The position numbers were made by a program, and so were the translations under genes. Below, one piece after another: positions 27,211 through 35,757 of a stretch of 43,777 nucleotides of DNA. Every line of letters starts with the position of its first letter. The stretch's first letter is position 1. The notes under the pieces are model-generated. The model worked only from the letters and a program-made list of their open reading frames with translations. It was not told the origin of the DNA and made no database searches. Source of the stretch: an uncultured Paracoccaceae bacterium (GTDB taxonomy: Bacteria > Pseudomonadota > Alphaproteobacteria > Rhodobacterales > Rhodobacteraceae); the NCBI GenBank assembly GCA_947489705.1, contig CANLEQ010000025.1, positions 1 through 43,777 on the forward strand. The letters run 5' to 3'.

Positions 27211-27519
27211 TCAGGCCTCGGAGGTCGCACGTTCGATCAACCAGGCGAGCGCGGCGGGATCGCCGACGCGCGCCTTGGTCCGCCCCGCCTTGACGACAAG
27301 CGGCGCCGCCTCTCCCGCGCGCTCCCAGATCCATTCGGCGGCCGCAGCACTCACGCCGCCATCGGCGAGAACGAGACTGGCGACTAGCCTGTACTGCTCG
27401 CCCGCATCGAGCGCGACCTCGGCCGAGATCGGCTGGAACGCCATCCCCGCCGGCATATCCATCGGCGCCCTGAGAAGCGCCAGCGTCTCGGCATCGAGCG
27501 GCGCGAGTTCGATCACCAT
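27211..27519 (-). CDS. Hypothetical protein of 102 residues
   Basis: The sequence begins MVIELAPLDAETLALLRAPMDMPAGM and ends AALAWLIERATSEA. It is soluble, alanine-rich and lacks cysteines and signal peptide. I do not recognise the family. It lies 67 bases upstream of the charged 79-residue gene on the same strand and may be the first gene of that small operon. AAGGAGGCCGCG before the ATG is a good ribosome-binding site, which supports it being a real gene. Confidence 0.62.
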   Translation of the reverse strand: MVIELAPLDAETLALLRAPMDMPAGMAFQPISAEVALDAGEQYRLVASLVLADGGVSAAAAEWIWERAGEAAPLVVKAGRTKARVGDPAALAWLIERATSEA

Positions 27520-27591
27520 CGCGGCCTCCTTGAGTTTCGCATCGCAACCCGTTCAGCGAGCGCGACAAAATTCCTGTTCCGCAACGAAAAA

Positions 27592-27612
27592 GGCCGGCCC
27601 GAAGGACCGGCC
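27592..27612 (-). terminator. Terminator of the superoxide dismutase gene
   Basis: GGCCGG and CCGGCC, extended inward around a GAA loop, form a strong hairpin followed on the minus strand by TTTTTC. It lies 23 bases after the sod stop codon. Confidence 0.82.
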
Positions 27613-27634
27613 ATCCGTGGCAGATTTCGCAATA

Positions 27635-28234
27635 TCACATGCGGCTTGCGACATTCTCCCAGTTCACCAGCTTGTCGAGGAAGTTCGACAGGTAGGCCGG
27701 GCGCTTGTTGCGGAAGTCGATGTAATAGGAATGCTCCCACACGTCGCAACCCAGAAGGGCCGTCTGACCGAAGCAGACGGGATTGACGCCGTTTTCGGTG
27801 GACGTGATCGACAGCGCACCGTCGCGGTCCTTGACGAGCCAGGCCCAACCGGAGCCGAACTGCCCGCCACCGGCGGCCGCGAAATCTTCCTTGAACTTGT
27901 CGACCGAGCCGAACGAGTCGGTCAGCGCCTGCTCAAGCTCGCCGGGCATCTTGCTCTCGCCGGGGCTCATCATCTCCCAGAACTGGTTGTGATTCCAGTA
28001 TTGCGAGGCGTTGTTAAAGAGGCCGGACTGCGCGACTGCGCTGCTGTCGTAGGTCCCCTTGATGATCTCCTCGAGCGACTTTCCGTCCCACTCGGACCCC
28101 TTGACCATGTCGGCGGTCTTGTCGGCATAGGCCTTGTGGTGGATGTCGTGGTGATATTCCAGCGTCTCACGGCTCATGCCGTTATCGGCGAGCGCATCGT
28201 GGGCATAGGGAAGATCGGGAAGTTCGAAAGCCAT
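27635..28234 (-). CDS. sodB: Iron/manganese superoxide dismutase, Fe-type
   Basis: This cytoplasmic enzyme dismutates superoxide to oxygen and hydrogen peroxide. The 199-residue protein carries the metal ligands: His in the HHDIHHKAYADK region, His in ASQYWNHNQFWEMM, and Asp and His in GCDVWEHSYYIDFRNKRPAYL. The glutamine in FNNASQYWNH is at the position used by iron enzymes, which argues for Fe or cambialistic use rather than a strict Mn type. The start ATG at 28234 has AAGGAGGG upstream. It is divergent from the ccmI gene. Confidence 0.95.
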   Translation of the reverse strand: MAFELPDLPYAHDALADNGMSRETLEYHHDIHHKAYADKTADMVKGSEWDGKSLEEIIKGTYDSSAVAQSGLFNNASQYWNHNQFWEMMSPGESKMPGELEQALTDSFGSVDKFKEDFAAAGGGQFGSGWAWLVKDRDGALSITSTENGVNPVCFGQTALLGCDVWEHSYYIDFRNKRPAYLSNFLDKLVNWENVASRM

Positions 28235-28464
28235 GTGTCCCTCCTTGGCGGATTGAATTTCTTGGTTCGGAAAGCAGATTGCGACCGATCTCGATCGCGG
28301 CCCGCCCGCCGTGTTGCACGAAGAACGAGATAGCCCGCGCAAGGTTCCTGAAAAGGCCGGACGCAGCCGGCCCCGGCCATGATGGGCGGGTTTGACGCCT
28401 TTTCGCGGCGCCCCCGATTGGATAGGAAGTCCGCGATGACAGATACTCTCCCGGATTCCCGCCC

Positions 28465-29673
28465 ATGTTCTGGCTGATCGCCGCGATGCTGACGGGTCTC
28501 GTGCTGGCCCCGCTCTTTGCCGTCCTGCTGCGCGGCGGGGGTCGCAATGCGGTCTCGTCCGACATCGCCATCTATCGCGACCAGCTCTCCGAGATCGACC
28601 GCGACGTCGCGCGCGGCATCCTGCCCGAGGAAGAGGCCGAGCGGACCCGGCTGGAGGTGCAGCGGCGCCTGCTCGATGCGGATCGGACCCATGAGGACGC
28701 GGCCGGGAACGCCCCGCGGCCCGCCCGCCGGGCGATGGCGGCCGCGGTCGCGCTCTGCGTCGCGGGCGGGGGCTTCGCGCTCTACTTCCTCGTCGGCGCG
28801 CCGGGCTATCCGGACCTCCCGCTGAGCGTGCGGATCGAACAATCCGCCGAGATTGCCGCGCGCCGCCCCAGCCAGGATGCGGCCGAGGCCGAGGCCGTCG
28901 CCATCCTGCCGGACCGCCCCGAGCTCGATCCGGAATATGCCGCCTTGATGGAGCGGCTGCGCGAGGTCGTGGAGCAGCGGCCCGACGATCAGCAGGGATT
29001 GCGGCTCCTTGCGCGCAACGAGGCGTCGATCGGCGACTTTCGCGCCGCCCGCATCGCGCAGGAACGGCTGGTGACGCTTCTCGGGGCGGATGCGAACGCC
29101 GACGATCTCGCGACGTTGGGTGAATTCATGGTGCTGGCCGCGGGCGGGTTCGTGACACCGCAGGCAGAGGCGATGATCGACCGCTCCCTGACCGCCGATC
29201 CCGGCAATGGCCGCGCCGCCTATTACAAGGGCCTCGCGCTCGCCCAGATCGGCCGCCCCGACCAGGCCTTCGCCGTCTGGAGCGACGTGCTCGAGCGCGA
29301 CCCCGACACCGCGCCCTGGATCGCGCCGATCCGCGGCCAGATCGGCGAGGTCGCGACGCGCGCCGGCATCCGCTACGACCCGCCCGCCGCACCCCGCGGC
29401 CCGAGCGAGGCCGACATGGCGGCGGCTGCCGACATGTCCGAGGAAGACCGCGCCGCGATGATCGGCAACATGGTCGCCGGCCTGTCGGATCGCCTCGCGA
29501 CCCAGGGCGGCCCGTCGCCGGACTGGGCCCGCCTGATCGTCGCCTATTCGGTTCTAGGCGAGGCCGAGCGCGCCCGCGCCATTCTTGACGAAGCGCGTGA
29601 GGTTTTCGCCGCAAGCCCCGAGGATCTCGCCAATATCGACGACGCGGCAGCGCGCGCGGGGCTTGCGGAATGA
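28465..29673 (+). CDS. ccmI: Cytochrome c biogenesis protein CcmI
   Basis: CcmI is an inner-membrane chaperone that hands apocytochrome c to the haem lyase complex of system I. The 402-residue product has an N-terminal helix (FWLIAAMLTGLVLAPLFAVLL), the conserved cytoplasmic segment AIYRDQLSEIDRDVARGILPEEEAERTRLEVQRRLL, a second helix near residue 95 (AMAAAVALCVAGGGFALYFLVGAPGYPDLPL) and a periplasmic TPR-like part (about residues 170-400). The other ccm genes are not in this window. Its stop overlaps the ruvX start by four bases. The c-type cytochromes encoded at 37713-43333 would need this pathway. Confidence 0.92.
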   Translation: MFWLIAAMLTGLVLAPLFAVLLRGGGRNAVSSDIAIYRDQLSEIDRDVARGILPEEEAERTRLEVQRRLLDADRTHEDAAGNAPRPARRAMAAAVALCVAGGGFALYFLVGAPGYPDLPLSVRIEQSAEIAARRPSQDAAEAEAVAILPDRPELDPEYAALMERLREVVEQRPDDQQGLRLLARNEASIGDFRAARIAQERLVTLLGADANADDLATLGEFMVLAAGGFVTPQAEAMIDRSLTADPGNGRAAYYKGLALAQIGRPDQAFAVWSDVLERDPDTAPWIAPIRGQIGEVATRAGIRYDPPAAPRGPSEADMAAAADMSEEDRAAMIGNMVAGLSDRLATQGGPSPDWARLIVAYSVLGEAERARAILDEAREVFAASPEDLANIDDAAARAGLAE

Positions 29674-30155
29674 TCTTCGAGGACGCCCATGATTTCGCGG
29701 CTGCGGTGCCGCCGCGCCGCGCCTTGGCCGGACTCGACCTCGGGACGGCGACGATCGGGGTCGCGGTATCCGATGCCTTCCTTTCGGTCGCGACGCCGCT
29801 CCTGACGATCCGCCGCAAGAAGTTCACCCTCGACGCCGAGGCGCTGATCGCGATCCTCGAGGCACGCGCGATCGGCGGCGTGATCCTCGGCCTGCCGCGC
29901 AACATGGACGGAAGCGAGGGGCCGCGCGCGCAATCGACGCGCGCCTTCGCCCGCAATCTCGACCGGCTCGTGGATCTGCCGATCGCCTTCTGGGACGAAC
30001 GCCTCTCGACCGTCGCGGCCGAGCGCGCCCTGCTCGAGGCCGACACATCGCGGCGCCGCCGGGCTGAGGTGATCGACCACGTGGCCGCGAGCTACATTCT
30101 GCAAGGCGCGCTCGATCGCCTGCGCAACATCAGGGGAGCGCGGGACGATGGCTGA
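29670..30155 (+). CDS. ruvX: Putative Holliday junction resolvase RuvX (YqgF)
   Basis: The 161-residue product belongs to the YqgF/RuvX RNase H-like nucleases, implicated in pre-16S rRNA processing and possibly Holliday junction resolution. Motifs are LAGLDLGTATIGVAVSD near residue 19, GVILGLPRNMDGSEGPRAQSTRAFARNL, IAFWDERLSTVAAERAL with acidic catalytic residues, and VIDHVAASYILQGALD at the end. It begins in an ATGA overlap with ccmI and overlaps the DUF1289 gene by 8 bases, so the three genes are translationally coupled. Confidence 0.93.
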   Translation: MIFEDAHDFAAAVPPRRALAGLDLGTATIGVAVSDAFLSVATPLLTIRRKKFTLDAEALIAILEARAIGGVILGLPRNMDGSEGPRAQSTRAFARNLDRLVDLPIAFWDERLSTVAAERALLEADTSRRRRAEVIDHVAASYILQGALDRLRNIRGARDDG

Positions 30156-30381
30156 AGATCCCCCCGTCTGGACCCGCGACGAGATCGCGTCGCCCTGCAT
30201 CAACGTCTGCGTCATCCACCCCGCCGAAAGGATCTGCGCCGGATGCTACCGCACCCCCGAAGAGATCGCGTCGTGGTCGCGTCTCGGAGCGGAGGAACGC
30301 GCGCGCATCATGGCGGAGCTGCCCGACCGCGCGCCGCGGCTGAAAAAGCGTCGCGGCGGCCGGGCGGCGCGGCGGCGTTGA
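30148..30381 (+). CDS. DUF1289 domain protein
   Basis: This 77-residue protein has the DUF1289 pattern SPCINVCVIHPAERICAGCYRTPEEIASW, with four cysteines likely to bind zinc or an iron-sulfur cluster. The C-terminus is strongly basic (LKKRRGGRAARRR). Its function is unknown. It overlaps ruvX by 8 bases. Confidence 0.88.
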   Translation: MAEDPPVWTRDEIASPCINVCVIHPAERICAGCYRTPEEIASWSRLGAEERARIMAELPDRAPRLKKRRGGRAARRR

Positions 30382-30483
30382 GCGCACGCGCGAGATTTCA
30401 CCGTTTCCGTTAGCGTGTTTGAGTTGCCCTCGCCCCGGGCGGCCCCTAGTCATGTGGCAACCAGTACAAATGTGGAGGCGGCC

Positions 30484-31413
30484 ATGAAGGCATCGCGCAA
30501 AGTCCAGAAGATCCTGTCGAATTACGAGGGCGAGAATCCCGGCGTGAAGGGCAATCTCTGCCGCATGCTGATGGAAGGCCGCCTCAAGGGCACCGGCAAG
30601 ATGATCATCCTGCCCGTGGATCAGGGGTTCGAGCACGGACCCGCGCGGACCTACGGGCCCAACCCCGCCGCCTACGATCCGCATTACCACTACCAGCTCG
30701 CCATCGATGCCGGCCTCAACGCCTTCGCGGCGCCGCTCGGCCTGCTCGAGGCCGGGGCCGACACCTTCGCGGGTCAGATCCCGACGATCCTGAAGCTCAA
30801 TTCCGCCAATTCGCTGATGTCGGGCACTGCCGGCAAGGATCAGGCCGTCACCGGCAGCATCGACGACGCGCTGCGCCTCGGGTGCTCCGCGATCGGCTTC
30901 ACGATCTATCCGGGCTCGGACGCGCAGCTCGACATGTACGAAGAGATCGTCGAGATGCGACGCGAGGCGGCGAGCCTCGGTATCCCCACCGTCATCTGGT
31001 CCTATCCGCGCGGCGAGGCGATCAGCAAGGAAGGCGAGACCGCGATCGACGTCGCCGCCTATGCTGCCCAGATCGCGGCCCTGCTGGGCGCGCATATCAT
31101 CAAGATCAAGCTCTCGACCGATCACCTCGAGGTCCCCGAGGCCAAGGCGATGTTCGAGGAGCAGGGCATCGACATCTCGACCCAGGCCGCGCGCGTCGCG
31201 GAATGCATGCGGTCGTCCTTCAACGGGCGGCGGATCGTCGTCTTCTCGGGCGGCGCCAAGAAGGGTGAGGATTCGATCTTCGACGATGCCCGCGCGATCC
31301 GCGACGGTGGCGGCAACGGCTCCATCATCGGCCGCAACTCCTTCCAGCGCGAAAGATCCGAGGCCCTCGCCCTTTTCGACAAGCTGGTGAGCATCTACAA
31401 GGATAACGGCTGA
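30484..31413 (+). CDS. fbaB: Class I fructose-bisphosphate aldolase (DhnA type)
   Basis: This enzyme interconverts fructose 1,6-bisphosphate with dihydroxyacetone phosphate and glyceraldehyde 3-phosphate through a Schiff base, without metal. The 309-residue product shows the archaeal/DhnA-type features: MIILPVDQGFEHGPARTYGPNP near residue 40, AIGFTIYPGS, TVIWSYPRGEAISKEGE, the Schiff-base lysine in HIIKIKLSTDHLE and the phosphate-binding GGAKKGED and GSIIGRNSFQR. ATG 30484 is preceded by GGAGG. The usual alphaproteobacterial pairing with an ftsB-like gene downstream is kept. Confidence 0.93.
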   Translation: MKASRKVQKILSNYEGENPGVKGNLCRMLMEGRLKGTGKMIILPVDQGFEHGPARTYGPNPAAYDPHYHYQLAIDAGLNAFAAPLGLLEAGADTFAGQIPTILKLNSANSLMSGTAGKDQAVTGSIDDALRLGCSAIGFTIYPGSDAQLDMYEEIVEMRREAASLGIPTVIWSYPRGEAISKEGETAIDVAAYAAQIAALLGAHIIKIKLSTDHLEVPEAKAMFEEQGIDISTQAARVAECMRSSFNGRRIVVFSGGAKKGEDSIFDDARAIRDGGGNGSIIGRNSFQRERSEALALFDKLVSIYKDNG

Positions 31414-31419
31414 CCCGGT

Positions 31420-31439
31420 CCCCGGACCCGTATCCGGGG
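31420..31439 (+). terminator. Hairpin after the aldolase gene
   Basis: CCCCGGA and TCCGGGG form a perfect 7-base-pair stem around CCCGTA, seven bases after the fbaB stop. No T run follows, so it may be a weak terminator or an mRNA 3'-end stabiliser. Confidence 0.5.
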
Positions 31440-31516
31440 GATTCCCAAAGCCGCGAAATCGTGTCATCGTCGCCTGTGCGAGCCCCCGTCAGAGCGGGCC
31501 GATCGAGAGGCAGACG

Positions 31517-31819
31517 ATGACACATCCGCGCAAGAGCCCCGCTCTGGGCCTTCTGGTCTATTTCACCCTGACCTTCGTGCTGGGGCTCTATTTCGCCTTC
31601 GCCTCGGTGCAGGGCGATTTCGGCCTTCTCCGACGCATGGAAATCCAGGCCGAAAAGCGCCAGCTCGAAGCCGAACTTGCCGCTCTGACCCGTCAGGTCG
31701 CCGACATGCGCAACAAGACGCGGCGCCTCTCTGACCGCTATCTCGATCTCGACCTTCTCGACGAACAGGCCCGGTCGGTCCTGGGATACCTGCGCAGCGA
31801 CGAGATCGTCCTGCGCTAG
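31517..31819 (+). CDS. FtsB/DivIC-like septum formation initiator protein
   Basis: A 100-residue bitopic membrane protein. One transmembrane helix (residues about 10-29, LGLLVYFTLTFVLGLYFAFA) is followed by a coiled coil (RRMEIQAEKRQLEAELAALTRQVADMRNKTRRLS) and the DLDLLDEQARSVLGYL end that is typical of the DivIC/FtsB family. These proteins bridge FtsL and FtsQ in the division complex. A cysE gene on the opposite strand follows, where many relatives carry pyruvate dehydrogenase genes. Confidence 0.87.
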   Translation: MTHPRKSPALGLLVYFTLTFVLGLYFAFASVQGDFGLLRRMEIQAEKRQLEAELAALTRQVADMRNKTRRLSDRYLDLDLLDEQARSVLGYLRSDEIVLR

Positions 31820-31838
31820 GTCCCCTTGCTGCCCCGCC

Positions 31839-32651
31839 TCAGTCCGGCGAAGCCCCGAAGAGGTGGTCCATGACGATCGACGGCTGCGCGCAGCCCGCTT
31901 CGCCCACGATCCTCGCCGGCACGCCCGCCACGGTCTTCATCGGCGGCACTTCCTGCAGCACGACCGAGCCCGCCGCGATCCGCGAGCAATGGCCGATATG
32001 GATCGCACCGAGAACCTTGGCACCGGCGCCGATCAGCACGCCGTCGCCGATCTTGGGATGACGATCGTCGCTCTCCTTGCCGGTCCCGCCAAGGGTCACG
32101 GAATGCAGCATCGACACGTTGTCGCCGACCGTCGCCGTCTCGCCGATGACGATGGAATGGGCGTGGTCGATCATGATGCCCTTGCCCATGCGCGCGGCGG
32201 GGTGGATGTCCACGCCATAGACCTCCGAGACCCGCATCTGGATGAAATAGGCCAGATCCTTGCGGTCGCGTTCCCACAGCCAATGGCCCACGCGATAGGC
32301 CTGCACCGCCTGGAACCCCTTGAAATAGAGAAGCGGTTGCAGGAACCGGTGACAGGTCGGATCGCGCTCGTAGGTCGCCACCAGATCGGCGCGTGCCGCC
32401 TCGGTCAGTGTGGGATCGTCGCTGTAGGCCTCATCGGCGATCTCGCGCAGGAGCTGCTCCGACATCTCGCCCGACGACAGCTTGAGCGACATCCGGAACG
32501 CCAGCGCGGCGGCCATCGATTTGTGATGCAGGATCGACGAATGGAACAATCCGCCCAGAAGCGGCTCGGCCGCGGTCGCGACCTCGGCTTCGGACCGGAT
32601 GCGGGACCAGACCGGGTCGATCGCGGTCAGCGGCTTTGGGTTGATGCTCAT
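31839..32651 (-). CDS. cysE: Serine O-acetyltransferase
   Basis: CysE makes O-acetylserine from serine and acetyl-CoA, the first step of cysteine synthesis. The 270-residue product has the N-terminal helical domain (SSILHHKSMAAALAFRMSLKL) and the left-handed beta helix of hexapeptide repeats with GVDIHPAARMGKGIMIDHAHSIVIGETATVGDNVSMLHSVTLGGTGK, which includes the catalytic histidines. The C-terminal SIVMDHLFGASPD tail is longer than that needed to dock into CysK and does not end in the usual isoleucine, so the cysteine synthase interaction may differ. Start ATG 32651 has AAGGAG upstream. Confidence 0.94.
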   Translation of the reverse strand: MSINPKPLTAIDPVWSRIRSEAEVATAAEPLLGGLFHSSILHHKSMAAALAFRMSLKLSSGEMSEQLLREIADEAYSDDPTLTEAARADLVATYERDPTCHRFLQPLLYFKGFQAVQAYRVGHWLWERDRKDLAYFIQMRVSEVYGVDIHPAARMGKGIMIDHAHSIVIGETATVGDNVSMLHSVTLGGTGKESDDRHPKIGDGVLIGAGAKVLGAIHIGHCSRIAAGSVVLQEVPPMKTVAGVPARIVGEAGCAQPSIVMDHLFGASPD

Positions 32652-32896
32652 CGGCGCATCTCCTTCGCGGGCAATACCAGCCCGACATATAGGGGCCCGG
32701 CGCCCGAGGGGAAATGACTTATCCGCAATCCCCCCATCACGTTACGAGATGGCGCGCAGGGCGCCGTTGACGCCGCCCGGGAAATGGCGCTACGCGGGCA
32801 TGCGCGCCGCCGCGCCCCGCCCTTCCTCTCCCCTGGGAAACGCAGGATACCGGCACCCCCGCGCCCGCCGCCAGATTGCCCCGAAAGGCCCCCGAC

Positions 32897-34600
32897 ATGC
32901 TGCGCGACTTCTTCGCCTATTACCGGCCATGGCGGCGGCTCTTCTGGCTCGATTTCGGCAGCGCGATCGTCTCGGGCCTGCTGGAGCTGTCGTTTCCGCT
33001 GGCCATCAAGCTCTTCATCGACGTGCTGCTGCCGCAGGGCGATGTGGCGCTCACGATCTTCGCCGCGCTGGGGCTGCTGCTGATCTACGCGATCAATACG
33101 GGCCTCATGTATATCGTGATCTACTGGGGTCACATGCTCGGCATCAACATCGAGACCGAGATGCGCCGCCGTGCCTTCGACCAGCTCCAGCGCCTGTCCT
33201 TCTCCTATTTCGACAAGGTCCGCACCGGCAAGCTCGTGGCGCGCGTGACCCGCGACCTCGAAGAGATCGGCGAAGTGGCGCATCACGGGCCAGAGGATCT
33301 CTTCGTCGCGATCATGACCTTCGTCGGCGCCTTCGTGATGATGCTGTTCATCGACCTGGAACTGGCCCTCATTACGGCGGCCATTGTGCCGGTCTGCGCG
33401 GGGATCGTCGCGGTCTTCGGCGGGCGCATGACGCGCACCTGGCGCTCGATCTACGCGCGGGTGGCCGATTTCAACGTGCGTCTCGAAGAGAATGTCGGCG
33501 GTATCCGCGTCGTCCAGGCCTTCGCCAACGAAAGCCACGAAAAGGCGCTCTTCTCGCGCGACAATGCGCGCTACCGCGACACGAAACTGTCGGCCTATCG
33601 CGTCATGGCGGCCTCCTCGACGCTCAACTACATGGGCATGCGCTTCGTGCAGGTGGCGGTAATGGTGGTGGGCGCGGCCTTCGTGCTCGACGGCGCGCTC
33701 ACCACGGGCGGCTACGTGGCGTTCCTGCTGCTGGTGGGGCTGTTCTTCCGGCCGCTGGAAAAGATCGCGGCGGTGATCGAGCTTTATCCGCGCGGCATCG
33801 CGGGGTTCCGCCGTTACCGCGAATTGATGGAGATCACGCCCGATATCGAGGACCGCGCCGACGCGGCCGAGGCCCCCGCCCTCGAAGGCCGCATCGCGTT
33901 CGACGGCGTCACCTTTGGCTACGACCCCGAGCGCCCGGTGCTGAGCGACGTGACCCTGTCGGTCGCGGCGGGCGAGACGGTGGCCTTCGTCGGCCCCTCC
34001 GGCGCGGGCAAGACATCGCTTCTGGCGCTCGTGCCGCGCTTCTACGAGGCGCAGCAGGGCCGGATCACGATCGACGGGATCGACAGCCGAGCGATGACGC
34101 TCCGTTCGCTCCGCCGCCAGATCGGCATCGTGAGCCAGGACGTGTTCCTCTTCGGCGGCACGCTGCGCGAGAACATCGCCTACGGACGTCTCGACGCGAC
34201 CGAGGACGAGATCGCCGAGGCCGCCGCCAAGGCGCGGCTGGGCGAGATGATCGCGCGCCTGCCCGAGGGGCTCGACACGGTGGTGGGCGAACGCGGCGTC
34301 ACGCTTTCGGGCGGCCAGAAACAGCGCGTGGCGATCGCGCGGATCTTCCTGCGCAACCCGCCGATCCTGATCCTCGACGAGGCGACCTCGGCGCTCGACA
34401 CCGAGACCGAGCGGCAGATCCAGAACGCGCTGCGCGACCTGTCGCAGGGGCGGACCACGCTCGTCATCGCGCACCGGCTGGGCACGATCCGCGACGCCGA
34501 CCGGATCGCGGTGATGCAGGACGGACGCATCGTCGAGACCGGCACCCATGACGATCTGCTGTCGCGGGCGGGCGCCTATGCGCGGCTGAGTGCGGCATGA
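32897..34600 (+). CDS. MsbA-like ABC exporter (fused membrane and ATPase domains)
   Basis: A 567-residue half-transporter that would work as a homodimer in the inner membrane. Six transmembrane helices occupy residues about 10-300 (ABC_membrane type, including NIETEMRRRAFDQLQRLSFSYFDKVRTGKLVARVTRD). The ATPase domain has Walker A GPSGAGKTSLL, a Q loop in VSQDVFLFGGTLREN, signature LSGGQKQRVAIARI, Walker B ILILDEATSALD and the H-loop IAHRLGTI. The substrate is unknown; lipid, peptide or drug export are all possible. I chose ATG 32897; a TTG at 32876 in frame would add seven residues. It is followed after 85 bases by the TRAP operon. Confidence 0.92.
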   Translation: MLRDFFAYYRPWRRLFWLDFGSAIVSGLLELSFPLAIKLFIDVLLPQGDVALTIFAALGLLLIYAINTGLMYIVIYWGHMLGINIETEMRRRAFDQLQRLSFSYFDKVRTGKLVARVTRDLEEIGEVAHHGPEDLFVAIMTFVGAFVMMLFIDLELALITAAIVPVCAGIVAVFGGRMTRTWRSIYARVADFNVRLEENVGGIRVVQAFANESHEKALFSRDNARYRDTKLSAYRVMAASSTLNYMGMRFVQVAVMVVGAAFVLDGALTTGGYVAFLLLVGLFFRPLEKIAAVIELYPRGIAGFRRYRELMEITPDIEDRADAAEAPALEGRIAFDGVTFGYDPERPVLSDVTLSVAAGETVAFVGPSGAGKTSLLALVPRFYEAQQGRITIDGIDSRAMTLRSLRRQIGIVSQDVFLFGGTLRENIAYGRLDATEDEIAEAAAKARLGEMIARLPEGLDTVVGERGVTLSGGQKQRVAIARIFLRNPPILILDEATSALDTETERQIQNALRDLSQGRTTLVIAHRLGTIRDADRIAVMQDGRIVETGTHDDLLSRAGAYARLSAA

Positions 34601-34685
34601 GCGCGGCACTTCGCGGCAGAAATCCCGTGCAACTCGCTGCCTCCGGGGGCAATGTGGCCCCGCGTCATTCGGGAGGACAGACGAC

Positions 34686-35723
34686 ATGATGACACGCAGG
34701 TTCCTGGGCGCGTTCGCCCTGATCGCGACCGCCGCGGCCACCCTGCCGCAGGCCGGGACCGCGCAGGAGGTCACGTTGCGGCTCCACCAGTTCCTGCCGC
34801 CGCAGGCCCCGGTCCCGGAGCAGATCCTGAAACCCTGGGCGGCCCGCGTTCGCGACGCCACCGACGGACGGATCGAGATCCGGCATTTCGACGCCATGGC
34901 CCTCGGCGGGCGGCCGGCCGACCTGATCGACCAGGCACGCGACGGCGTGGTGGATCTCGCGATGACGCTGGTGGGCTACACGCCCGGGCGCTTCCCCCGC
35001 ACCGAGGTCTTCGAGCTGCCCTTCATGATGACCGGGCCCGAAGCGACCTCGCTCGCCTTCTGGGACATGGTCGAGGAGGAGTTCCAGGACACCGAGTACG
35101 CCGACGTCAAGGTTCTGGGCGCCTGGGTGCACGGGCCCGGCGTGATCCATTCCGCCGATCCGATCGCGGGGCTCGACGACATGGCGGGCAAGACCCTGCG
35201 CGGCCCCACCCGGCTGACCAACGAGCTGATCGAGAAGCTGGGCGCCACCGCCGTCGGCATGCCGCTGCCCGCCATCCCCGAGGCGCTGTCGAAGGGTGTC
35301 ATCACCGGCACCGCCCTCCCGTGGGAGGTCACGGCGTCGATCCGGCTGACCGAACTGGTCGACAACCATACCGAGTTCGGCGGCGACGAGGCGCTCTATA
35401 CCGCCGCCTTCGTGCTGGTGATGAACCGCGACGCGTGGGACGCGCTGGCGCCCGACCTGCAGGAGGCGCTGATGGCGCAATCCGGCGCCGGGCTTTCGGG
35501 AGAGGCCGCGCGGATCATGCTCGCCTCGGACGCCCCCGCGCGCGAGATCGCGGTCGCCGCGGGCAACACGATCGTCACCCTGCCGCCCGAGGATGTCGCC
35601 GCATGGAAAGAGGCGGCCGAGCCCGTCATCGACCGCTGGATCGCCGAGATGGACGGCAAGGGGATCGACGGGCAGGCCCTCGTCGACGAGGCGAGATCGC
35701 GTATCGCCGCGCATTCCGAATAG
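34686..35723 (+). CDS. dctP: TRAP transporter solute-binding protein (DctP family)
   Basis: The 345-residue periplasmic receptor starts with a signal peptide (residues about 1-26, ending GTAQE). Family motifs include LRLHQFLPPQAPVPEQILKPWAARV, GVVDLAMTLVGYTPGRFPRTEVFELPFMM, the ligand-contact arginine region TLRGPTRLTNELIEKLGATAVGMPLPAIPEALSKGVITGTALPWEV and the C-terminal helix EVAAWKEAAEPVIDRW. TRAP receptors of this group bind carboxylates; which one is not clear. ATG 34686 has GGGAGGAC upstream. Confidence 0.93.
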   Translation: MMTRRFLGAFALIATAAATLPQAGTAQEVTLRLHQFLPPQAPVPEQILKPWAARVRDATDGRIEIRHFDAMALGGRPADLIDQARDGVVDLAMTLVGYTPGRFPRTEVFELPFMMTGPEATSLAFWDMVEEEFQDTEYADVKVLGAWVHGPGVIHSADPIAGLDDMAGKTLRGPTRLTNELIEKLGATAVGMPLPAIPEALSKGVITGTALPWEVTASIRLTELVDNHTEFGGDEALYTAAFVLVMNRDAWDALAPDLQEALMAQSGAGLSGEAARIMLASDAPAREIAVAAGNTIVTLPPEDVAAWKEAAEPVIDRWIAEMDGKGIDGQALVDEARSRIAAHSE

Positions 35724-35757
35724 CGCGCGGCGCCCGCCTCCGATCCCGGACCTTACG

